Origin: Galeopsis tetrahit
Taxonomy: Eukaryota > Streptophyta > Magnoliopsida > Lamiales > Lamiaceae
Assembly: GCA_963675135.1 (NCBI GenBank)
Contig: OY776119.1
Span: 68,689,727 to 68,753,726, forward strand
Length of the DNA: 64,000 nt
Direction: 5' to 3'
How positions within the stretch are numbered: position 1 is the first letter of the stretch; the number at the start of each line of letters is the position of its first letter. Below are positions 55,162-64,000 of this stretch, one piece after another. The notes below the pieces were generated by a model. It worked only from the letters and a program-made list of their open reading frames with translations, was not told the DNA's origin and did not search any database. Both the position numbers and the translations under genes were made by a program.

Positions 55162-56580
55162 ATGTCGTCTCCTTTTAACGCACTGTTTAGTATACTTAAA
55201 GAAAATAAATTGGAAGGAGAGAATTATGTGGATTGGAAAAGACATTTATTTATAGTCTTGACTGCACAACATCATAAGTGGGTACTTGATGAACCTAAAC
55301 CCCCTGCCCCTACGGATGAGACGAACCAAGAAGATAAGGAATATCATAAGGAGTGGATGAGATCCGATGAAATGGCTAGGTGTACTATCTTGGCTTCAAT
55401 GTCAGATGTGTTGCAACACCAACACCAAAACATGGAATCCGCTTCAGCTATTATGATGAACCTTAAGGAACTTTTTGCTCATCAGAATCGTACGGCTAGA
55501 CAAATGACCATGAGAGATATGTTATCACAGAAAATGGTCGAGGGAACGCCCGTGAGGGATCACGTTCTTAAAATGATGGGTTTTCTTAACAAACTTGAGA
55601 TTCTTGGTGCTGAATTCGATGCGGAAACGCAGATCGATTTCGTAATCCATTCTCTACCGAAAAGTTTTGAGCAGTTCCAACTGAACTATACGATGAATAA
55701 TCAAGAGTATACGTTGGCTCAGCTTTTGCAAGCTTTGGTTTCGGCTGAGATGTTAATGGGACCAAGGAACGAGCATACGGCAATGTTGGCAAATGGTCCA
55801 TCTTCTAATTCTACACCGAAAGGTGGAAATAAGAAGAAGAAGGCAAATGTCCAGAAACAAGCTAATAATAAGGAAAAGATACCAATTGAGGGAGGTGTCA
55901 AGAAAAAGACCACTAAGGGAAAGTGCTTTAGTTGCGGTCTGAAAGGACATTGGAAGTCAGCCTGTACCAAGCCTAAGAAGGCTGGTAAGCAAGGTAATTC
56001 TCACGCACTAGTAATTGAAACTTGTTTAGCGGTGTATTCTTCCCATTCGTGGGTGGTGGATACGGGAGCCACTGATCATGTTTGTTTCAATTTTCAGGGG
56101 TTCAAGCTAACCCGACAACTTAGTGGGAGTGAGATCATCATCACCATGGGCAATGCTACGAAAGTGGCGGCTGTTGCAGTGGGAGATGTGCAACTATCTT
56201 TTAGTGATATAATTTTAGTTTTAAAAGACGTTCTTTATGTTCCGAGTTTTAGAAAGAATTTGATTTCAGTTTCTAAACTATTTTTGGATGGATATTCAGT
56301 TTCTTTTAATAAGAATGTCGTTATTTGTCGTAATGACGAGATTATCTGTTCGGGAGCATTGGTGAATAATCTTTATACTATTAATTGTGCACATTCCACA
56401 CAAAATGAATCGTATAACACATCGACTATTTCTAAGAAAAGAAAGCATTCTTCAGACATGAACGAAACACTTATGTGGCATCTTAGACTTGGTCATATTA
56501 ATCTAAGAAGGATTCAAAGGTTGGTGAATGATGGCTCGTTGGAATCACTCCAGGTTGAGCCGTTTCCAACCTGTGAATAA
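55162..56580 (+). CDS. Young Copia gag-protease ORF (unit 1), ends at a nonsense codon
   Basis: ATG at 55162, 472 codons. Gag (residues 1-215: FNALFSILKENKLEGENYVDW.KRHLFIVL, LKELFAHQNRTARQMTMRDML, FVIHSLPKSFEQFQLNYTMN); a basic linker; zinc knuckle CFSCGLKGHWKSAC; protease WVVDTGATDHVCFNF (about residue 296); and the pre-integrase region MWHLRLGHINLRRIQRLV. It stops at TAA (56578-56580) where TCA (S) of the CES/CEC..GKMTKR integrase zinc finger is expected; the frame continues with CLEGKMTKRAF. A complete gag-protease would still be made, so capsids could form. Confidence 0.88.
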   Translation: MSSPFNALFSILKENKLEGENYVDWKRHLFIVLTAQHHKWVLDEPKPPAPTDETNQEDKEYHKEWMRSDEMARCTILASMSDVLQHQHQNMESASAIMMNLKELFAHQNRTARQMTMRDMLSQKMVEGTPVRDHVLKMMGFLNKLEILGAEFDAETQIDFVIHSLPKSFEQFQLNYTMNNQEYTLAQLLQALVSAEMLMGPRNEHTAMLANGPSSNSTPKGGNKKKKANVQKQANNKEKIPIEGGVKKKTTKGKCFSCGLKGHWKSACTKPKKAGKQGNSHALVIETCLAVYSSHSWVVDTGATDHVCFNFQGFKLTRQLSGSEIIITMGNATKVAAVAVGDVQLSFSDIILVLKDVLYVPSFRKNLISVSKLFLDGYSVSFNKNVVICRNDEIICSGALVNNLYTINCAHSTQNESYNTSTISKKRKHSSDMNETLMWHLRLGHINLRRIQRLVNDGSLESLQVEPFPTCE

Positions 56581-57770
56581 TGTTTAGAGGGTAAAATGAC
56601 CAAAAGAGCTTTTGGGGCAAATGGGAATAGAGCTAGTGAAGTGTTGGAACTCGTTCATACTGATGCATGTGGACCAATGTCAATTCAAGCAAAAGGTGGT
56701 TTTGAGTATTTCGTTACTTTTATCGATGATTACTCAAGATATGGATACATCTATCTAATGCGGCATAAGTCTGAGACCTTTGATAAATTCAAAGAGTTTA
56801 AGGCTGAAGCAGAAAAGCATAGGGAAAAGAGTATCAAGTTTCTACGATCAGATCGTGGAGGCGAATACCTCAGCAATGAATTTTTGGGCTACTTATCAGG
56901 TGAAGGGATTGTATCCCAATCAACTGCACCCGGAACCCCCCAACAAAATGGGGTTGCAGAGCGAAGAAATCGAACTCTTTTAGAGATGGTCAGATCTATG
57001 ATGAGTTATTCAGATTTACCTAAGTCGTTTTGGGTTATGCCTTGGAAACAGCGACTTATATTCTGAATTTGGTACCTTCCAAATCAATTCCTAAAACCCT
57101 TACTGAATTGTGGACCAGGCGAAAGCCTAGTCTAAAACACATAAGAATTTGGGGGTGTCCTGCATACGTATTGGACAAGGAAGCTGGAAAGTTAGACCCT
57201 CGTTCAGAATTAAGGCTGTTTGTAGGATATCCTAGAAGAACGAAAGGGGGTTTATTCTATAGTCCAAAGGATCAGCGAATTATGATAAGCACACATTCTA
57301 GATTCTTGGAAGAAAACTATATGAGTAATAGAAAGCCCAAGAGTGAGATTACCTTAAAAGAATTAAGAGGGCCAACTCCTATACCAAGTGTACAAGTAGA
57401 TGTACCAAGCGATACACAAACACAACCGGAACCTCGTCGTAGTAGGAGGGTTGTGAGACAACCTAAGCGATTCATGTTCGTGGGAGATTCTTCGGACTTG
57501 GTCCCCAGAGAGGATGAATCTGACCCCTGGACGTACGATGAGGCAATCCAAGATAAGGATGCAGATTCTTGGCAAACTGCAATGGAAGCAGAAATGGGGT
57601 CTATGGATCATAACAAAGTGTGGGAGCTTGTGGAACCACCCAAAGGCATAAAGCCTATTGGATGCAAGTGGGTCTACAAGAGAAAAAGAGGATCAGATGG
57701 GAAGGTTGAAACCTTCAAAGCTAGACTAGTGGCAAAAGGATATACTCAAAAAAGAGCTTTTCGCCTGTAG
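56581..57770 (+). pseudogene. Young Copia integrase (unit 1)
   Basis: Zinc-finger end CLEGKMTKRAFGANG, core with D (ELVHTDACGPMS), D (FLRSDRGGEYLS) and E (QQNGVAERRNRTLLE). A one-base loss in a G-run at 57032-57034 shifts LPKSFW to the frame GYALETATYILNLVPSKS, then LTELWTRRKPSLKHIRIWGCPAYV, and on to EPRRSRRVVRQPKRFMF and the start of reverse transcriptase (KPIGCKWVYKRKRGSDG, RLVAKGYTQK). It ends at TAG 57768 because a short deletion removed the usual EG.DY.ETFSPV link. Confidence 0.85.
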
Positions 57771-59080
57771 TTATGCTTAAGTCTATCCGTATTCTCTTGT
57801 CGATTGCAGCTCACCTAGACTTTGAGATCTGGCAAATGGATGTCAAGACAGCTTTCCTAAATGGAAGTCTTGAACAAGAAATCTACATGCGCCAAGCCGA
57901 AGGCTTCATTGAAAAAGGCCAAGAGAATCTTGTATGCAAGCTTAAAAGGTCAATATATGGACTTAAGCAAGCATCGCGAGCTTGGAATCAATGTTTTGAT
58001 CAGGTGATACAATCCTATGGATTTGATCAAAATGAGTTTGAGAGTTGTGTCTATAAGAAGTGTATCAGAACTGCCTTGGTATTCTTAGTATTATACGTAG
58101 ACGACATTCTGCTTATTGGAAACAATAAAAAGGTGTTGACAGACGTGAGGGTATGGTTGTCAAAACAGTTTGATATGAAGGATTTAGGAGAAGCTGGTCA
58201 CATCCTTGGGATTAAGATTACTCGAGATCGCCAGAAAAGGATGATATGCTTATCCCAAACCTCATACATAGACACTATTTTGAAACGATTCAGCATGCAA
58301 AATTCCAAGAAATGATTTGTTCCTTTCAGACATGGAATTCATCTATCTAAAGAGATGTGTCCTAAGACACAAAAGGAGATGGATGAGATGAGAAACATTC
58401 CATATGCGTCGGCAGTTGGAAGCCTCATGTATGCAATGCTGTGCACGAGACCGGATATTTGTTTTGCTGTAGGCATGGTAGCAAGATACCAAAGTAACCC
58501 AGGGAAAGAACATTGGACTGTAGTTAAAAACATTCTCAAGTATCTAAAAAGAACTCGAGATAGAATGTTAGTTTATGAGTCAGACAGTCTGTTCCCTGTG
58601 GGTTATACGGACTCAGATTTCCAATTAGACATGGATTCTAGAAAATCTACCTCGGGTAGTGTGTTTTGTTTGGGGGTTGGAGCCATGACATGGAGAAGTG
58701 TGAAGCAGAAATGCATCGCTGATTCTACCATGGAAGCCGAATATGTAGCTGCTTGTGAAGTAGCGAAAGAAGCGGTTTGGCTTAAGAACTTCTTAGTGGA
58801 CTTGGATGTGATTCCGAATTTGCCCAGTAGTATCACTATTTATTGCGATAATGCTGGAGCAGTTGCAAATTCAAGGGAACCAAGAGCCCACAAGGCAAGC
58901 AAACACATTGAAAGGAAATACCATCTTATACGAGAAATCGTTAAGAGAGGAGACATAGTGGTGGCAAAGATCGCATCGGAAGACAACCTAGCTGATCCTT
59001 TCACAAAGGGTCTGCCTCAGAGTACATTCGAGAGACATGTGGAAGGAATGGGGGTCAAGTGCGTTGCCAAGCTGCTTTGA
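57771..59080 (+). pseudogene. Young Copia reverse transcriptase and RNase H (unit 1)
   Basis: Reverse transcriptase from FSPVVMLKSIRILLSIAAH: IWQMDVKTAFLNGSLEQEIY, RSIYGLKQASRAW, VFLVLYVDDILLIGN, EAGHILGIKITRD. A TGA at 58313-58315 stands where G of KKGFVPFRHG is expected. RNase H 58355-59080: NIPYASAVGSLMYAMLCTRPD, VGYTDSDFQLDMDSRKSTSG, CIADSTMEAEYVA, IYCDNAGAVANSREP, HKASKHIERKYHLIRE, NLADPFTKGLP. Apart from the deletion and one stop the domains are well kept. This unit cannot make a working pol and would need help in trans. Confidence 0.87.
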
Positions 59081-59103
59081 GTATAAGTGGGAGAATTTAA
59101 TAG

Positions 59104-59930
59104 GACATGTAGAACATGGACGTGCTGTAGTATACTTAAAAGCAGACTTTGAGTATAAGTGGGAGATTGTTAGGGCTATACTGGCAAGTATGCTTTTAGT
59201 GCTACTTATGTATACAAACTGATTCTTGCACTTATAAATGAGAATAATATTTTTATCACTGGTTGCTTTAAATATAATGAATGTTAATTATTTATTGCAT
59301 AAACGTTCAGATGTATTTTACATTGTAGACAATGTGGTGTGTAGAAGATCACAGAAGATCACATTGTCAGTTCCTTGTATATAAGTACAATTGATTCACA
59401 ACTTAGATAGAATTGAATAATCCATTGGTAGAAGTTGAGGTGTAAGACTCGGATTGGTTTATCTTGACCAAGAGATTACACTAGTGCATTATGATGTGCT
59501 GAATAGGACCTACAGAGACATGTAGAACATGGACGTGCTGTAGTATACTTAAAAGCAGACTTTGAGTATAAGTGGGAGATTGTTAGGGCTATACTGGCAA
59601 GTATGCTTTTAGTGCTACTTATGTATACAAACTGATTCTTGCACTTATAAATGAGAATAATATTTTTATCACTGGTTGCTTTAAATATAATGAATGTTAA
59701 TTATTTATTGCATAAACGTTCAAATGTATTTTACATTGTAGACAATGTGGTGTGTAGAAGATCACAGAAGATCACATTGTCAGTTCCTTGTATATAAGTA
59801 CAATTGATTCACAACTTAGATGGAATTGAACAATCCATTGGTAGAAGTTGAGGTGTAAGACTCGGATTGGTTTATCTTGACCAAGAGATTACACTAGTGC
59901 ATTATGATGTGCTGAATAGGACCTACAAAG
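59104..59930. repeat. 413-bp tandem duplication across the internal/LTR junction
   Basis: The stretch from 'acatgtagaacatggacg' (59104) through the polypurine tract (aagtgggagat) and the first 351 bp of the LTR (to about 59518) is repeated directly from about 59517, with a few substitutions (g/a at 59409, c/t at 59417, g/a at 59721). It places two polypurine tracts and two LTR starts 413 bp apart (59168, 59581). Confidence 0.88.
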
Positions 59931-61322
59931 AGGTAATTCTTCTAGACTGACTTAAGGAATGAAGAATTAGACCTCAGTGGTTGTTGATTTCTTAATCTCT
60001 GTCACTTAAATGGGATTGTCTGTAGTTAAGAAGTATTGCTTTGATTTATTATGGGTAAAGAATCAATTTGATTCAATACTTTGTATTTTGGGCAATATTA
60101 TTAATTACATGACAGATTGCCAAAATTAATACAGAGAATCGTGTCTTGGAGTGTCAAGTTGATTATGTCCCCTTGGTGGGCTCAGAAGGTTTATCATATC
60201 AAATCTGATCAGTGGAATTTATTTCCGGTATGATAATAATGTTGAGCTGTCCTTACTCCGAGGAATAAAAGATATTGATTAATTAAAGCATTCAGTAGCT
60301 TAAATTAATTGATGGACATTGAATCTTAAACACGGGAAATAATAACCGGGAGCCATATTTCGTAATATGGGTTAGGATGGATAGTGCAATATTAATTCTA
60401 TAGTGGAATGAATTAATGTTAATGGGCTGGAAAAATGTTGTGGCTCAATATTGATTTCTGGGCCCATTGGGAGGTCCAATCCTAATTCTCCTAAAGGCCC
60501 CTCAAGTAGCCCAATAAAAGTCTATTAATTAAGGTAATTAAAAGATAAGGATTAATTTTGTTGCAAGAAATTAGAGAGAGATATTTATGGAAAAAGATAT
60601 ATGGAAATAAGAGATTATTTCTATATTATTCCAAGATAAATTGACCGGTCAATTTTTCTTTCTTGTAAGAGAAGAAACATAGATTCTCTCTTATAAAAGG
60701 AGAAGAAAAAAATTGGTACTCTTGAGACTAAGAAAAGAAAAAAAAAAGATCTGTAATTTTCGAAATTACAGTGTGTGCAACAAGAGAAAATTAATTCTTC
60801 CTTGAGAGTTAATAGTTCGTGAGATCTCCCACCGGGTCAACGGACTAGGACTTAGGGAATACTTGAGAAGGCAATTGGGTTGAAGTTGTTACTCTTCTCA
60901 ACGATATCTCTCCGATTTAAAGGTAAACACGTAATCCCTTAGTTCCGCATGTTTAGGGATTTAATTATTTTACCGTACATTCATTACATAAATTAGTTGA
61001 TTTAATTTGTTTAAATTATGAAATTAGATTTGTGATAATTCATATTTAAATTACGTCTCAAATAGATCCGGGTAATTTTAAAGGAGTCTCAAAGGATTCC
61101 CGAGAGTCTCAAAAGATCCATAGGGCATCTCAAAAGATCCCCGGGAGTCTCAAAGGATTCCTAGCGTGATGGTCCATAACCCACAAGTGCCAATAATTCC
61201 CCACAAAGGAGATGGGGAATGTGGTCCCATAATAATTTCCCACAAAGGAGTTGGGGACCACAAGAGTTGGGGACCACATTGTTGGGGGACTATTATTGGG
61301 TATTGGGATTAATTTCACAACA
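59581..61322 (+). repeat. Young Copia LTR shared between units 1 and 2
   Basis: 1742 bp, the same length as LTR 1 and almost identical (seen differences: cagatg/caaatg, cagagagg/caaagagg). It acts as the 3' LTR of unit 1 and the 5' LTR of unit 2. Confidence 0.9.
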
Positions 61323-62438
61323 GATGGTATCAGAGCCAAGGTTTTGGGCTCTGTAATTTAAATTGGAATTTAAATCTATTTACATTAAATTGATATTTTG
61401 ATGGTAGAATTGTTAGATCTTTTTTGCAGGTATCCAATTATCATGGTTTTAATGTATGTTTTAATTTATGTTGTTTGAATGTGGTTTTTAATCTGATTCG
61501 GTCAGATTTGTTTTTCCCGTTAGAAAATCCACGGGTAGATTAGATTATTTAATTTGTAATAGACTAGTCTAGATGTTAGATTTATTTTTTGTAAATAAAT
61601 TGTAACGGATCAAAGACGAAGACCGTTGGACGGATTAATGAATCGGAGGCGCACTCGGACGACCAAGCCACACGGGCCGGTTGTGGGCGTGGCGTGATTT
61701 TTTTTTTGTTGCGGCCGTGGGAGTACGAATTTCTTGTTTCTTCAAAACGAGAAAATTAAACCATGATAATTGGACGTGTTTGCCTAATTTGTGTTTAATT
61801 TTGTTTTGTTATTATGCTATGATTATTTGTTAATTTTGCATGAGGATTCGTGAAAAACCTCAAGTTTAATAATTACTAAGTATGTTTTTTTAATCAAATT
61901 TATTTAAGATAATAAATTGATTAAATGGCCTCCATAATTTATTTATTTGCGAAGTCTTTTGGCTACGCATTGGCAAGCGCTTCTCTCCCTATCGGATAGG
62001 CCAAAGGATAAGTTCACATGAATAAATTCCTTTAAGGATGATTGTGGATTATTACTAGTGGCGGTATGACCCTCCCATCGAGTGGCTTATTCAAAACGAA
62101 ATAATAGTCCTGTATTTAATTATGGTTATTACTTAGGTATAAAATTGATATATTAACTTCCCATCGGAGTCCCTGTCAATTTTATATGGCCAGATTAAAG
62201 CCAACTATTAATTTTGAATTAAAGGTTTGTAACTGCTTTGTTTGTAACCTGCTTAAATGTATTTGAGTAAACGTTCACACTCATCGTGACTTGCTTAAAT
62301 TGGTTTTAAGATGTTGACTGATGCATGTTTATATCGTTTTTTTGAGGTTTTTGATATAGTACATGTGATCAAATTATGTGATAATTTTTGTGTTAATAGG
62401 ATATTAATACAAATTGTATATTTTATTCTCAGTTCAGC

Positions 62439-63857
62439 ATGTCGTCTCCTTTTAACGCACTGTTTAGTATACTTAAAGAAAATAAATTGGAAGGAGAGAA
62501 TTATGTGGATTGGAAAAGACATTTATTTATAGTCTTGACTGCACAACATCATAAGTGGGTACTTGATGAACCTAAACCCCCTGCCCCTACGGATGAGACG
62601 AACCAAGAAGATAAGGAATATCATAAGGAGTGGATGAGATCCGATGAAATGGCTAGGTGTACTATCTTGGCTTCAATGTCAGATGTGTTGCAACACCAAC
62701 ACCAAAACATGGAATCCGCTTCAGCTATTATGATGAACCTTAAGGAACTTTTTGCTCATCAGAATCGTACGGCTAGACAAATGACCATGAGAGATATGTT
62801 ATCACAGAAAATGGTCGAGGGAACGCCCGTGAGGGATCACGTTCTTAAAATGATGGGTTTCCTTAACAAACTTGAGATTCTTGGTGCTGAATTCGATGCG
62901 GAAACGCAGATCGATTTCGTAATCCATTCTCTACCGAAAAGTTTTGAGCAGTTCCAACTGAACTATACGATGAATAATCAAGAGTATACGTTGGCTCAGC
63001 TTTTGCAAGCTTTGGTTTCGGCTGAGATGTTAATGGGACCAAGGAACGAGCATACGGCAATGTTGGCAAATGGTCCATCTTCTAATTCTACACCGAAAGG
63101 TGGAAATAAGAAGAAGAAGGCAAATGTCCAGAAACAAGCTAATAATAAGGAAAAGATACCAATTGAGGGAGGTGTCAAGAAAAAGACCACTAAGGGAAAG
63201 TGCTTTAGTTGCGGTCTGAAAGGACATTGGAAGTCAGCCTGTACCAAGCCTAAGAAGGCTGGTAAGCAAGGTAATTCTCACGCACTAGTAATTGAAACTT
63301 GTTTAGCGGTGTATTCTTCCCATTCGTGGGTGGTGGATACGGGAGCCACTGATCATGTTTGTTTCAATTTTCAGGGGTTCAAGCTAACCCGACAACTTAG
63401 TGGGAGTGAGATCATCATCACCATGGGCAATGCTACGAAAGTGGCGGCTGTTGCAGTGGGAGATGTGCAACTATCTTTTAGTGATATAATTTTAGTTTTA
63501 AAAGACGTTCTTTATGTTCCGAGTTTTAGAAAGAATTTGATTTCAATTTCTAAACTATTTTTGGATGGATATTCAGTTTCTTTTAATAAGAATGTCGTTA
63601 TTTGTCGTAATGACGAGATTATCTGTTCGGGAGCATTGGTGAATAATCTTTATACTATTAATTGTGCACATTCCACACAAAATGAATCGTATAACACATC
63701 GACTATTTCTAAGAAAAGAAAGCATTCTTCAGACATGAACGAAACACTTATGTGGCATCTTAGACTTGGTCATATTAATCTAAGAAGGATTCAAAGGTTG
63801 GTGAATGATGGCTCGTTGGAATCACTCCAGGTTGAGCCGTTTCCAACCTGTGAATAA
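62439..63857 (+). CDS. Young Copia gag-protease ORF (unit 2)
   Basis: 472 codons, identical to the unit-1 protein except one residue (V to I in LIS(V/I)SKLF). It carries the same TAA at 63855-63857 in place of the serine codon. At DNA level only a handful of changes are seen over the ORF (for example t/c at 62861). Same domains as the unit-1 copy. Confidence 0.88.
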   Translation: MSSPFNALFSILKENKLEGENYVDWKRHLFIVLTAQHHKWVLDEPKPPAPTDETNQEDKEYHKEWMRSDEMARCTILASMSDVLQHQHQNMESASAIMMNLKELFAHQNRTARQMTMRDMLSQKMVEGTPVRDHVLKMMGFLNKLEILGAEFDAETQIDFVIHSLPKSFEQFQLNYTMNNQEYTLAQLLQALVSAEMLMGPRNEHTAMLANGPSSNSTPKGGNKKKKANVQKQANNKEKIPIEGGVKKKTTKGKCFSCGLKGHWKSACTKPKKAGKQGNSHALVIETCLAVYSSHSWVVDTGATDHVCFNFQGFKLTRQLSGSEIIITMGNATKVAAVAVGDVQLSFSDIILVLKDVLYVPSFRKNLISISKLFLDGYSVSFNKNVVICRNDEIICSGALVNNLYTINCAHSTQNESYNTSTISKKRKHSSDMNETLMWHLRLGHINLRRIQRLVNDGSLESLQVEPFPTCE

Positions 63858-64000
63858 TGTTTAGAGGGTAAAATGACCAAAAGAGCTTTTGGGGCAAATG
63901 GGAATAGAGCTAGTGAAGTGTTGGAACTCGTTCATACTGATGCATGTGGACCAATGTCAATTCAAGCAAAAGGTGGTTTTGAGTATTTCGTTACTTTTAT
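63858..64000 (+). pseudogene. Young Copia integrase start (unit 2), cut by window end
   Basis: It continues CLEGKMTKRAFGANG..., VLELVHTDACGPMS and GFEYFVTF as in unit 1, then the window ends. The homopolymer break and the deletion of unit 1 lie further on and cannot be checked here. Confidence 0.8.

Larger units (their letters stand above)
52304..64000 (+). mobile_element. Young Copia element, tandem array of two units (second cut by window end)
   Basis: Order: LTR (52304-54045), internal region (54046-59167), partial LTR (59168-59518), repeated 3' internal end (about 59519-59580), LTR (59581-61322), second internal region (61323 onward). Corresponding points are 7277 bp apart (54048/61325, 55162/62439). 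The copies differ by only a few bases per kilobase or less and share a nonsense codon. The array sits inside the SIRE-like element; the five bases before it are ctttt. The partner target duplication lies outside the window. Confidence 0.88.

Noticed and set aside
59037..59222. 61-codon ORF after the Copia RNase H
   Set aside because: It spans the polypurine tract and the LTR start; not a protein.

Overview
The window is nuclear DNA of a flowering plant, very probably a eudicot: AT-rich spacers, introns with GT..AG borders, low-copy plant genes, and dense Gypsy, Copia, LINE, hAT and Mutator-like transposons. No bacterial features, tRNA, rRNA or CRISPR were found. The species cannot be told from the sequence. 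Most of the window is transposon; three host genes look intact.

Layout. 0-9.8 kb is a mosaic of DNA transposons and one LINE: the right end of a deleted hAT element (1-768), a hAT MITE with TSD (1496-2128), a foldback MITE (2312-2508), a TIR element of 1.5 kb (3495-4980) with a second hAT MITE inside (3983-4528), a Mutator-like TIR element (5045-6104), a LINE that keeps only ORF1 (6625-8735), and a TIR element (8764-9493). 10.4-11.0 kb holds a two-exon defensin-like peptide gene. 13498-25030 is one complete Gypsy element, inserted on the minus strand with 750-bp LTRs and a 5-bp TSD. It has gag-PR-RT-RNaseH-INT with a second RNase H (Tat-type layout), a spliced antisense extra ORF and a 37-copy minisatellite between pol and the 3' LTR. 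25.9-28.2 kb is an intact four-exon L-ascorbate oxidase gene (minus strand). 28.2-36 kb is mostly AT-rich spacer with a Stowaway-like MITE, a tandem duplication and a LINE 3' remnant. 36.1-38.9 kb carries two more TIR elements. 39.4-41.3 kb holds a LINE scrap, a perfect 87-bp palindrome, and an intact five-exon ATP23-type mitochondrial protease gene (minus strand).

42.1-64.0 kb is a nest. An old Copia element (42113-48918) was hit by a 5'-truncated LINE (44785-47779) and by a SIRE-like element on the minus strand (LTR 48919-50650, then an extra ORF). That element was in turn interrupted by a young Copia element (from 52304). The young Copia is present as a tandem array, LTR-internal-LTR-internal, with a period of 7277 bp. 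The two copies are almost identical, share the same nonsense codon, and the second runs off the window end.

The most unusual signal is a palindromic module of about 90 bp with conserved GTCGAC / CTCTCGTCGACAA-type cores. It recurs two or three times inside each of three separate TIR elements (3495-4980, 5045-6104, 37615-38868). A second pattern is that five frame breaks in otherwise open retrotransposon frames are all one-base losses in short homopolymers, which may be consensus errors instead of real mutations.
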